From Pseudomonas kribbensis (GTDB taxonomy: Bacteria; Pseudomonadota; Gammaproteobacteria; Pseudomonadales; Pseudomonadaceae), in assembly GCF_003352185.1 (NCBI RefSeq), contig NZ_CP029608.1, positions 372,001-436,000 of the forward strand: 64,000 nucleotides of DNA, read 5' to 3'. Below are positions 15,671-23,005 of the stretch, one piece after another. The position numbers and the translations under genes are program-made. Below the pieces are notes generated by a model. The model saw only the letters and a list, made by a program, of their open reading frames with translations. It did no database searches and had not been told where the DNA came from. Each line of letters starts with the position of its first letter. Position 1 is the stretch's first letter.

Positions 15671-16113
15671 GTGCGTTCCTCATATATGTTGCGCTCCAGC
15701 TGTTGGTTGGCCTTCCTGGCGAGGCGGCCAAGCTAGCATAGCGTTTCAATGGCAGCCAACAGCGCTACGAGCGGTAAACGGATGGCGTGTGGCAGGTTGT
15801 CGCATCAGCGCAGCAGACTGTCGCCCCGTCAACAACCGAACGGGCGTTTGAACGTTGATTCCCGTGGGTGTCGCGTAAAAAAAGGCGCGATGTTGCCACC
15901 TTTGGCGGGGTGTTGGAAGCGCTATCCGGCCGAACGTTCCTCATTCGCCCTTTTATTGTGCATCCCGCACTTTTTCAGTGTGTTTCTGGTGCGCCCGTTC
16001 GTTTGAAAAGTGAGTCGCAGGGTAACGCTTTGGCGAAAGGCCAGTATTCTCAAGGACTTGCGATGACCGTCCGGTCGCGCTAAAAACCGCGGGCCAGAAG
16101 AGTTTGAAACATT
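15671..16113. other. Divergent intergenic region between hisP and the permease gene
   Basis: About 440 bases between the divergent transporter operon and the permease promoter. It should contain both upstream control regions. A tract with GTGC/GCAC motifs (about 15957-15993) could bind a regulator. Open frames here lack ribosome-binding sites and are not called. Confidence 0.4.
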
Positions 16114-16130
16114 TTGGCGCAATTATTGCG
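16114..16130 (+). promoter_or_regulatory. Sigma-54-type promoter of the amino-acid permease
   Basis: TTGGCGCAATTATTGCG carries the invariant GG (16116-16117) and GC (16128-16129) exactly ten bases apart, as required for the -24/-12 elements of RpoN promoters. The start of transcription would be near 16141, some 80 bases before the ATG at 16223. An enhancer-binding regulator is therefore expected, probably linked to nitrogen or carbon supply. Confidence 0.6.
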
Positions 16131-16222
16131 TGCAGAATCTGGAACGCCCCGTTGGATTCTTTTTACGAGAAGGAACGCCAGACGGGCCGGACGCAATCGC
16201 TTTCCTCGCAAAGGTAGTTTCA

Positions 16223-17614
16223 ATGAGCAGTACCCCAAGCTCCAATGGCCTCGAACAGGGGCTCAAACCGCGTCATGTGACCATGCTGTCGATCGCCGGT
16301 GTGATCGGTGCAGGTCTGTTCGTCGGCTCCGGCCACGCCATCGCTGCCGCCGGCCCGGCCGTGCTGCTGGCCTACGCCGCTGCCGGCATGCTGGTTGTGC
16401 TGGTCATGCGCATGCTCGGCGAAATGGCCGTTGCCTCGCCGGACACCGGCTCCTTCTCGACTTATGCCGACCGCGCCATCGGTCATTGGGCCGGTTTCAC
16501 CATCGGCTGGCTCTACTGGTGGTTCTGGGTATTGGTGATCCCGCTGGAGGCCAACGCCGCCGCGACCATCCTGCACGCCTGGTTCCCGGGTGTGGAGATC
16601 TGGGCCTTCGCGCTGATCATCACCATGCTGCTGACCGTGACAAACCTGTTCAGCGTGAAAAACTACGGTGAGTTCGAATTCTGGTTCGCCCTGCTCAAAG
16701 TCGTGGCGATCATCGGTTTCATCATTCTGGGTGTGGCGGCGATTTTCGGTTTCCTGCCGAACAGCCAGGTGAGCGGCGTTTCGCACATCTTCGACACCCA
16801 AGGCTTCCTGCCAAACGGCCTGGGCGCTGTATTGGGCGCGATCCTGACCACCATGTTCTCCTTCATGGGTACCGAGATCGTGACCATCGCGGCCGCGGAA
16901 TCGAAGAACCCTGGCAAGCAGATTTCCAAGGCCACCAACTCGGTGATCTGGCGGATCGGCTTGTTCTACCTCGTATCGATCTTCATCGTCGTAGCCCTGG
17001 TGCCATGGAATGATCCAGCGCTGGCCAGCCTTGGTTCCTACCAGACTGTGCTGGAGCGCATGGGTATCCCTAACGCCAAGATGATCGTCGATATCGTGGT
17101 TCTGGTCGCTGTGACCAGCTGCCTGAATTCGGCGCTGTACACCTCTTCGCGCATGCTGTTCTCCCTCGGCAAGCGTGGCGATGCACCGGCCATGGCGACC
17201 CGCACCAACAAGAGCGGTACCCCTTACTGGGCGGTGATGCTGTCCACTGGCGCGGCGTTCCTGTGCACCTTCGCCAACTACGTGGCCCCGGCTGCGGTGT
17301 TCGAGTTCCTGCTGGCCAGCTCCGGCGCCATCGCGCTGCTGGTGTACCTGGTGATCGCGATTTCGCAACTGCGCATGCGTAAACAGCGTATGGCTCGCGG
17401 CGAAAAAATCGTCTTCAGCATGTGGCTGTTCCCGGGCCTGACCTACGCGGTGATCGTTTTCATCGTGGCCGCCCTGACCATCATGCTGTTCCAGGAAGCC
17501 CACCGCGTGGAAATCCTCGCGACCGGCCTGCTGAGCCTGGTGGTTGTCGCCACCGGCATGCTCGTGGCGCGTCGTCGCAAGGCAGAAAACCGTGGTGCGG
17601 TGGTGTTGAACTGA
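16223..17614 (+). CDS. gabP: GABA permease-type amino acid transporter
   Basis: This 463-residue transporter belongs to the APC superfamily, amino acid transporter group. The start is ATG 16223 with AAGG nearby; the longer frame to 16130 has no ribosome-binding site and overlaps the promoter. The first helix carries the IAGVIGAGLFVGSGHAI signature, and twelve hydrophobic segments follow. Two conserved stretches are RMLGEMAVASPDTGSFSTYAD and FSFMGTEIVTIAAAESKNP. It imports a neutral or omega-amino acid by proton symport; GABA is the best guess from overall resemblance to GabP of Pseudomonas, but substrate assignments in this family are unreliable. A sigma-54 promoter precedes it and a strong terminator follows. 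Confidence 0.82.
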   Translation: MSSTPSSNGLEQGLKPRHVTMLSIAGVIGAGLFVGSGHAIAAAGPAVLLAYAAAGMLVVLVMRMLGEMAVASPDTGSFSTYADRAIGHWAGFTIGWLYWWFWVLVIPLEANAAATILHAWFPGVEIWAFALIITMLLTVTNLFSVKNYGEFEFWFALLKVVAIIGFIILGVAAIFGFLPNSQVSGVSHIFDTQGFLPNGLGAVLGAILTTMFSFMGTEIVTIAAAESKNPGKQISKATNSVIWRIGLFYLVSIFIVVALVPWNDPALASLGSYQTVLERMGIPNAKMIVDIVVLVAVTSCLNSALYTSSRMLFSLGKRGDAPAMATRTNKSGTPYWAVMLSTGAAFLCTFANYVAPAAVFEFLLASSGAIALLVYLVIAISQLRMRKQRMARGEKIVFSMWLFPGLTYAVIVFIVAALTIMLFQEAHRVEILATGLLSLVVVATGMLVARRRKAENRGAVVLN

Positions 17615-17631
17615 TCCGTATCGCGTAATGC

Positions 17632-17668
17632 AAAACGGCCGCTGTCAGCGATGACAAGCGGCCGTTTT
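17632..17668. terminator. Bidirectional terminator after the permease gene
   Basis: AAAACGGCCGCT (17632-17643) and AGCGGCCGTTTT (17657-17668) form a 12-base perfect stem with T-runs on both strands. It separates the permease gene from the convergent small gene at 17685. Confidence 0.85.
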
Positions 17669-17684
17669 TGTTTGCGGGCGAGGT

Positions 17685-18137
17685 TTATTCGCTCTTTTCT
17701 TCCTGCGTTTCGAGCGACTGGCCGTAGGTGTCCAGTGCCTTCCCGAAGTCGGTGATGAACTGCGGCTCGCTCAGCCAGGCCTGGGCCGTCTCGCGATCCA
17801 TGCCATCGGCCCACATGCGGTAGTCGATCAGCATGTCGGCGGCCAGATGAGTGGCGGCCATGCCTTCGTCGTCGGCGTTTTCCATGTCCAGCAGTTCAGG
17901 ATGGTCGACGATGATGAACGCCAGTTCCCGCAGCAGTGTCAGCAGCATGTCGTCGCGGCTGACGGCTTCGGCGTCGCGCATTTTGCTGAACATCGCCAGG
18001 GTGTATTCCGGGATCGGCTCGGCCAGATGACCGTGGTCATCGTCCAGGGCCAGAGGTTTGCGGCCGACCATGCGGATCTGCTTGGCTTTGGCCTTGGCGC
18101 GTTTGGCGCGTTTCTGTTGCTTGTTCAGGGATGCCAT
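17685..18137 (-). CDS. Unknown protein, paralogue of its neighbour (150 residues)
   Basis: The product starts MASLNKQQKRAKRAKAKAKQ, a very basic, lysine/arginine/alanine-rich opening, followed by an acidic helical domain (about residues 40-150) with EPIPEYTLAMFSKMRDAEAVSRDD. The neighbouring gene six bases upstream encodes a product with the same opening and the same domain layout, so the pair arose by tandem duplication. No family name is recognised, and no signal or membrane segment is seen. The basic tail could bind nucleic acid or another acidic partner. Probably co-transcribed with its paralogue. Confidence 0.8.
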   Translation of the reverse strand: MASLNKQQKRAKRAKAKAKQIRMVGRKPLALDDDHGHLAEPIPEYTLAMFSKMRDAEAVSRDDMLLTLLRELAFIIVDHPELLDMENADDEGMAATHLAADMLIDYRMWADGMDRETAQAWLSEPQFITDFGKALDTYGQSLETQEEKSE

Positions 18138-18143
18138 GGGAAC

Positions 18144-18557
18144 TCAGTCTTTCTGTTGGGTTTGCGCGGCGATCGCGTCGGACGCGGCCACATAGTCTTT
18201 CTGGAAGTCTGGCGATTCGATCCAGGCCAGAGCGCCGGCTTCGTCGGTCTCGGTGGACCATTGGCGGTACTCGATCAGGGCGGCGAGGATGAAATCCATC
18301 GCGCCTTCTTCGCCTTCCTGCTCATACACCAGCTCCAGCAGCGGGTCCTCGAGGAACACGGTGCACATGGCCTGCTGGCTGATCTTCTCGGCGTCGATCA
18401 TTTTCTTGAACAGTTCGGTCAGGTCCACCGACTCGAAATCGATGCGGTCGTCGTTCGGGTCCAGCTCGACCGGTGCCTCGGCGCGTTTGGTACGGTTCTG
18501 CTTGGCCTTGGTCTTGGCCCGGGCGGCGCGTTTTTGCTGCTTGTTGGCGGAAGCCAT
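18144..18557 (-). CDS. Unknown protein, paralogue of its neighbour (137 residues)
   Basis: This is the upstream member of the tandem pair. The N-terminal MASANKQQKRAARAKTKAKQ is almost the same as that of the downstream gene. The acidic domain keeps the pattern LTELFKKMIDAEKISQQ, then an acidic stretch, AALIEYRQWSTETD and AWIESPDFQKDY, which aligns with LSEPQFITDF in the paralogue. The divergence in the domain shows an old duplication. The function is unknown; the high conservation of the basic tail suggests that it is the shared functional part. Confidence 0.8.
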   Translation of the reverse strand: MASANKQQKRAARAKTKAKQNRTKRAEAPVELDPNDDRIDFESVDLTELFKKMIDAEKISQQAMCTVFLEDPLLELVYEQEGEEGAMDFILAALIEYRQWSTETDEAGALAWIESPDFQKDYVAASDAIAAQTQQKD

Positions 18558-18588
18558 GGTGTGTGTTCCGTGATGCGTTGGAGGGGAC

Positions 18589-19563
18589 TCAACTGCGCGG
18601 CACTTGCCGCCCCGGTGTGTTGGGGGCCAGTGCGCCGGTTTGCAGCCAGGTCAGCGCGATGGGCCATAGTGTGGCTTGGTATGCGCTGCGAAAAAAGGCG
18701 AAATGTCCGACTTCCTGTTCGCCGATGTCCTGCGGTTCGATTCGCAGGTGTGTCTTTTGGGCATTGTGGAAGTAATCGAGCAGGCGTTCGGTTGCCGGGA
18801 TGGTTCCGTAAGGATCGTCGCTGATGCTGATCGCCAGGGTGTTTGCACGGACGTTGCTAAAGGGTAGGTGACCAGTTTTTGCCAGCATCACCCGACCGCT
18901 CGGACGCCGTTCATACCGCGCGCTTGGCGTGCTCCAGTCACGCACAACACCAGCGGGCGTGTCCTCCAGCCAGCCAAGACGCTTGCCGGGGAAGTAACCG
19001 CAGAACAGCGTCAGCAGCGGCATCAGCAGATGCCATTTGCCGAACATGCGCCAGCGATGTTCCGGGGCGTAATCACGCCAGTAGGCGAACTGAGCGCCGA
19101 CGGTTACCAATCGTCGGATTGCTGATCCGGAGGCGCCGAGCCCCGCCGCACAACCGCCGAAGCTATGCCCGACCACATCGATCGGCTGGCCGGGAAACTC
19201 CCGCTGAGCACGATTGAGCATCGCCTCGAAATCCAGTGCTCCCCAATCTGTCCATGAAGCCTGCAGGTGCTTCATCGACTTCGGCCGCGACTCACCAATA
19301 CCCCGGTAGTCGAAGATGATCACATCGAAATTGTGGACGAACAGGTAAGCGGCAAAGCGCGAATAGTGACGGCAACGCACCGAGGTGGCGGCGTTGATGA
19401 TCACAACCGGGCGCTGTGGGTCAGGTGAGGCGTGGCGCCAGGTGAAGCCGCCAAGGGGATAACCATCGGCGGCGGGCTCCCGGAAGGATTCGTCCTGAAC
19501 GTCGCTTGTGAGTGCGACGCTGTCCCGAGCATTTTCCAGTGCGTGCGTCTCTTGAAAACCCAT
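18589..19563 (-). CDS. Alpha/beta hydrolase (serine aminopeptidase S33-like)
   Basis: This 324-residue soluble hydrolase starts at ATG 19563 (the TTG ten codons earlier has no better support). The nucleophile elbow is GHSFGG (about residues 130-135), preceded by VIIFDYRGIGES, the typical strand 4 region of the S33/lysophospholipase-like group, and by an IINAATSVRCRHY oxyanion region. The C-terminal part includes ISISDDPYGTIPATERLLDYF (candidate acid) and VGHFAFFR (candidate histidine). This ordering fits a complete catalytic triad. The substrate is unknown. It stands alone, transcribed towards the tandem small genes, 31 bases away. Confidence 0.82.
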   Translation of the reverse strand: MGFQETHALENARDSVALTSDVQDESFREPAADGYPLGGFTWRHASPDPQRPVVIINAATSVRCRHYSRFAAYLFVHNFDVIIFDYRGIGESRPKSMKHLQASWTDWGALDFEAMLNRAQREFPGQPIDVVGHSFGGCAAGLGASGSAIRRLVTVGAQFAYWRDYAPEHRWRMFGKWHLLMPLLTLFCGYFPGKRLGWLEDTPAGVVRDWSTPSARYERRPSGRVMLAKTGHLPFSNVRANTLAISISDDPYGTIPATERLLDYFHNAQKTHLRIEPQDIGEQEVGHFAFFRSAYQATLWPIALTWLQTGALAPNTPGRQVPRS

Positions 19564-19632
19564 GGCTCTCGACCTTCGCGAAGTAGCTGCCAACGATAGT
19601 CTCGGCAGGCCTGGTGAACAATCCGTCAGTGT

Positions 19633-20196
19633 TTATTCACTCGACTGATTGCGCAGGCGCTCTTCGAGTTGAAGCTGTTCACGATTCAATTCCGCTCGCA
19701 ATTCATCTTCGCTCGGCAGCACCAGTTTGTAGCTGCTGGCGAACAGTTGTTCATTGCCCTACCGATCCAGGGCGCGGCTTGACCAGTTTTGCGAGGCGGA
19801 TTCGTTCATGTACCACTGCCGGGCTGATTCGCTTTCGACCTGCAATATCCTGCGGTAATGGGTCCAGCTCAATTCGAGACGCAGTGCGTCTCGAATTGGA
19901 AAGAGCTGATAAAACTGCCGCATTTTTCGAAGGTTGGTTACGTCAAAGCCTTTTCCAAAGTCTGTAGTCAGCCCTTTCGCCAATGTGGCCAGCAAAAACT
20001 TTCCATACCCGGCCCGCCGGGCCCCCTGTTGTTCAAACTCGACAATATGCCGGCCGATCTGCCAGCAGGTCTGGACCTGAATCGTGTCGACCGTTCGCAA
20101 TACTTTCTTTCGCGCTTCACGTATCAAGTCACCGAGGTTGCCCAGCAACGAATCGAGTTTCGGATCTTGCGCTTCAGCAGGTTCAAGTTGGCTCAT
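19633..20196 (-). pseudogene. Decayed DUF1016 (YhcG-type) nuclease gene
   Basis: The N-terminal part, from ATG 20196 (GGAAG upstream), encodes the DUF1016 winged-helix domain: WQIGRHIVEFEQQGARRAGYGK, then LRKMRQFYQLFP and LSWTHYRRIL. After NWSSRALDR the frame hits TAG (19757-19759). In the same frame directly after it lies GNEQLFASSYKLVLPSEDEL and a charged tail ending at TAA (19633-19635). That tail is the normal C-terminus of full-length YhcG proteins, so the PDDEXK nuclease domain, roughly 150 residues, has been deleted internally and a stop left at the junction. The surviving protein could still bind DNA. Confidence 0.85.
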
Positions 20197-20457
20197 CAGG
20201 TCTTCCGGCTCAGGAGAAACAGAAGCGAGAGCATGCCAAAGACCCACGGCGTGGCGATGCCGGTCATGTCTGGTTCAACTGAAGGAAGGGTGAGCGGGTT
20301 TTGCGGGATCTGACCGAAGACGGCAATGATTGGGGAATACAACGCGTAGTCCTTTTCGCACCCAGGACAACTCCCAATCAATCTAAAACCAGCCCAGCAT
20401 CACAAAATCTAAACAGGAGTAACGATTGGGTTCTGCGAGAACCCGGGAGTACTCACC

Positions 20458-20907
20458 ATGAAACGCGTCACTTCACTCATGTTGCCCGTCGCCGCTGTGG
20501 CGATTCTGATGTTCCCGCTCATGGCACAGGCCACGAGTGCCGAGCCTATCGAAAGCGCCGGCGTGCAAGTCCAGCAGCAACAGCAGAACGGGATCAATTA
20601 TCTGTCCGGCGGGATTGGCCTGGACGAGTCGCGGGCCATTCAACAGTCCGCTGGTTACAACCTGCATATGACGTTCGCGGTCGGTGCGCAAAATCTGTAC
20701 ACCTCGGACGTTGACCTGGTGGTGCAGAAAGCGACAGGACAGCCTGTTCTGAACCTGAACCAGATCGGGCCTCTGGTTTATGCACAGTTGCCTCCGGGCA
20801 AATACACCGTGGTCGCCACGCGCAATGGCGAGGTGCGCCGGGACGTTGCCAATGTCGGCAGCGGCGCAGCCAGCAATCTGGTGTTCCATTGGGACTGGCA
20901 TCAATAG
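20458..20907 (+). CDS. Secreted protein of unknown function (149 residues)
   Basis: A signal peptide is clear at residues 1-25 (MKRVTSLMLPVAAVAILMF, cleavage after AQA). The mature part is a beta-rich domain with DVDLVVQKATGQPVLN, GPLVYAQLPPGKYTVVATRNGE and FHWDWHQ at the end. This resembles carboxypeptidase-regulatory or transthyretin-like folds seen in periplasmic Pseudomonas proteins, where the PPGKY(T)V motif recurs. A hairpin GGGTTC/GAACCC precedes the gene. It ends before a bidirectional terminator. Function unknown. Confidence 0.8.
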   Translation: MKRVTSLMLPVAAVAILMFPLMAQATSAEPIESAGVQVQQQQQNGINYLSGGIGLDESRAIQQSAGYNLHMTFAVGAQNLYTSDVDLVVQKATGQPVLNLNQIGPLVYAQLPPGKYTVVATRNGEVRRDVANVGSGAASNLVFHWDWHQ

Positions 20908-20915
20908 CGTCGGCC

Positions 20916-20944
20916 AGGACGGGATTCGACCTGAATCCCGTCCT
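20916..20944. terminator. Bidirectional terminator between convergent genes
   Basis: AGGACGGGATTC (20916-20927) and GAATCCCGTCCT (20933-20944) form a 12-base perfect stem with a five-base loop between the secreted protein gene and the convergent membrane protein gene. There is no strong T-run. Confidence 0.65.
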
Positions 20945-20950
20945 TCGCGA

Positions 20951-21262
20951 TCACTTGCGCACTTTCCGGTAGATCCGTAATCCGAACAGCGCAACGCTCA
21001 CCAGCATCAGGGGGATGAGGCTTTGCCACACGACTTCGAACCAGTACCTGCGCGGTTGCAGATCCCGGAGGAAAGTCGTGCGCGGGCCGCGGTTCGTCGT
21101 CGTAATCGAGCCACTGATCAGGCTGTCGATGATCAGGTAGATCGGCGCGCCAATGGCGAACGTGATCAACACCCCGACAAGCAGGGTCAGCCAGAATGAA
21201 GCCCGACTCTGCCGATAAGGTGGCGGATGGGGCAGGGGGACGCGGGTGCGTTTCTGGTTCAT
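20951..21262 (-). CDS. Small inner-membrane protein (103 residues)
   Basis: Two membrane segments are visible: residues about 23-46 (FWLTLLVGVLITFAIGAPIYLI) and about 77-96 (SLIPLMLVSVALFGLRIY), joined by a basic loop. The C-terminus is RKVRK. It lies between a secreted-protein gene and the fecI gene, transcribed opposite to fecI. No family is recognised, and its role is unknown. Confidence 0.7.
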   Translation of the reverse strand: MNQKRTRVPLPHPPPYRQSRASFWLTLLVGVLITFAIGAPIYLIIDSLISGSITTTNRGPRTTFLRDLQPRRYWFEVVWQSLIPLMLVSVALFGLRIYRKVRK

Positions 21263-21356
21263 CGACGTGATGACCCTCTTCCGTAAGGGGCGGCCAAAGT
21301 ATCGCGGATCCGCAATGACCGAAACCCGTCAGCGTTGAAAACTCATCGTTCAATGA

Positions 21357-21376
21357 TTGATACTGTTTCTCATTAA
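21357..21376 (+). promoter_or_regulatory. Candidate Fur box upstream of fecI
   Basis: TTGATACTGTTTCTCATTAA resembles Pseudomonas Fur boxes (GATAATGATTCTCATT type). It lies 55 bases before the sigma-factor ATG, where iron-loaded Fur would repress the regulator pair. Match is by eye only. Confidence 0.5.
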
Positions 21377-21430
21377 CGCCCGTGAAAGGATCACATTGGC
21401 TCAGTCAAACGAACCCGGACGCGCCCCTCG

Positions 21431-21940
21431 ATGCCGCCAGCCCCCCGCCTGCTGCTTAGTTTTCAGGAGCACTACGACGACTTGCTGAACTTCCTCACCC
21501 GACGCATGAGCGACCGGCAGCGGGCGGCCGACGTAGCGCAGGAAACCTATCTGAAGCTGCTGAACATCGACGAGTCGGTGGCGGTGCTCAACGACCGTGG
21601 TTTCATCTTCCGGGTGGCGGGTAATCTGGCAATCGATACCTTGCGTCGCGAGCAGCGCTTGAGTACCAGTCCCGGCGACGATCTGGAATATTCACAAGCC
21701 GTCGATCCGGCACCGCCGCCGGAGGCAGCGTTTCTGGCCAAGGAGCGTCTGGGGATCCTCGACGACGCCCTGCAGCAGTTGTCGCCCAATGCGCGGCAGG
21801 CATTGCTGCTCAATCGCCTCGAAGGCTTGACCCAGGCGCAAATCGCCGTTGAACTGGGCGTCTCCGAAAGCATGGTGGCCAAGTACATCGGCCAGGCCCT
21901 GCGTCACTGTCGCGACTGGCTGGAGACCAACCATGCGTGA
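21431..21940 (+). CDS. fecI: FecI-type ECF sigma factor
   Basis: This 169-residue extracytoplasmic-function sigma factor of the iron-starvation group has region 2 near residues 10-75 (HYDDLLNFLTRRMSDRQRAADVAQETYLKL, with the DVAQETYLKL signature). Region 4 is at about 110-165, with LSPNARQALLLNRLEGLTQAQIAVELGVSESMV forming the -35 binding helix-turn-helix. It is followed by overlapping fecR and then a receptor gene with a signalling domain, so it should direct transcription of that receptor when the cognate ferric siderophore binds. A candidate Fur box precedes it. Confidence 0.92.
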   Translation: MPPAPRLLLSFQEHYDDLLNFLTRRMSDRQRAADVAQETYLKLLNIDESVAVLNDRGFIFRVAGNLAIDTLRREQRLSTSPGDDLEYSQAVDPAPPPEAAFLAKERLGILDDALQQLSPNARQALLLNRLEGLTQAQIAVELGVSESMVAKYIGQALRHCRDWLETNHA

Positions 21941-22892
21941 CCTTTCCCTTTCCAGCCACGATGCCGCCATGACCGACCCTTCGCAAAGCCTTGAAGACAC
22001 CGCACTCGACTGGGTGGTGCTGCTCAACTCGGGCAAGGCCACTGCGGCCGATCGGCTCGCCTATCAGCAGTGGTGCAGCGAAAGTCCGGTTCATCAGACG
22101 ATGGCAGATGAAGCGCAGATGCTCTGGTCGATGATCGGCCAGACTACGACCGCCAGGCAGCACTCCAAAACGCACCCGGCTGCACGCCGTCGCAGGCACT
22201 GGTGGCCGGCGCTGGCCGCCTCGGTGGTGCTGGCGATTGCCGGAGTGACAGGCTGGCAGCAATGGCCGGCGCTCAGTTCCGATTATCACACCAGCGTCGG
22301 CCAGCAGCAGCGCGTAACGCTGCCCGATGGCAGCCAGGTCATTCTCAACAGCGCCAGCGCGTTTTCGCTGGCCTATTCCAATGATGAGCGCACCGTGATC
22401 CTGCGCGAAGGCGAAGCGCTGTTCGAACCAGCATCCGATCCCCGGCCGTTTGTTGTGCGCATAGGCGATGAGCGTGTGCAGGCCAGTGGCGGAGCCTTCA
22501 GTGTGCGCCGCGATGGTGACGCCGTGACACTGGTGGTCAGCACCGGTCAGGTTCAGCTCAGCGGCCAGCACCAGCCGATGCTGGTGCAAGCCAATCAGCG
22601 ACTGGAGCATCAACCCGGCCAGCCACTGCTCGCCGGGCAAAAAGTCGACGCCGCAAGTCTGACGGCCTGGCAGCGCGGCAAGCTGATCTTCAACGGGCGC
22701 CCGCTGGGCGAAGTGATTGGCGAGCTGGAGCGTTATCAGCACGGCAGGATCCTGATCTCCGACCGCGAACTGGCGGCGCTGCCGGTCAGCGGTGTGTTCG
22801 AACTCAACGACCCGCAAGGCTCGCTGCGAACGCTGGAGCAACGCTATCCGCTGAAGGTCACCTACCTGCCCTGGTTGGCGGTGCTGCACTGA
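21933..22892 (+). CDS. fecR: FecR-type anti-sigma/signal relay protein
   Basis: This 319-residue inner-membrane regulator relays the receptor signal to FecI. The ATG at 21933 overlaps the fecI stop; a second ATG at 21969 is possible. The cytoplasmic N-terminal part has the DUF4880 pattern ALDWVVLLNSGKATAADRLAYQQWC. One membrane segment lies near residues 91-107 (WPALAASVVLAIAGVTG), and the periplasmic FecR domain follows, with GQQQRVTLPDGSQVILNSAS and RTVILREGEALFEPA. The C-terminal part (about 255-319) contacts the signalling domain of the receptor. It is complete. Confidence 0.9.
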   Translation: MRDLSLSSHDAAMTDPSQSLEDTALDWVVLLNSGKATAADRLAYQQWCSESPVHQTMADEAQMLWSMIGQTTTARQHSKTHPAARRRRHWWPALAASVVLAIAGVTGWQQWPALSSDYHTSVGQQQRVTLPDGSQVILNSASAFSLAYSNDERTVILREGEALFEPASDPRPFVVRIGDERVQASGGAFSVRRDGDAVTLVVSTGQVQLSGQHQPMLVQANQRLEHQPGQPLLAGQKVDAASLTAWQRGKLIFNGRPLGEVIGELERYQHGRILISDRELAALPVSGVFELNDPQGSLRTLEQRYPLKVTYLPWLAVLH

Positions 22893-22954
22893 TCTGAAAC
22901 TTTTTTCATAAAACGACTGCAAGTTCCTTCCTGCCGAATCGTCGTAGTGGGACT

Positions 22955-22976
22955 GAGAAGAAACTCATTCTCATTG
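22955..22976 (+). promoter_or_regulatory. Candidate Fur/iron-responsive site before the receptor gene
   Basis: The stretch contains AAACTCATTCTCATT, similar to Pseudomonas Fur half-sites, 30 bases before the receptor start. A FecI-type promoter should lie in the same 113-base gap, but I cannot place its -35/-10 with certainty. Confidence 0.35.
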
Positions 22977-23005
22977 ACGCATTCATTTTGGCTGGGAAGG
23001 AAGAC

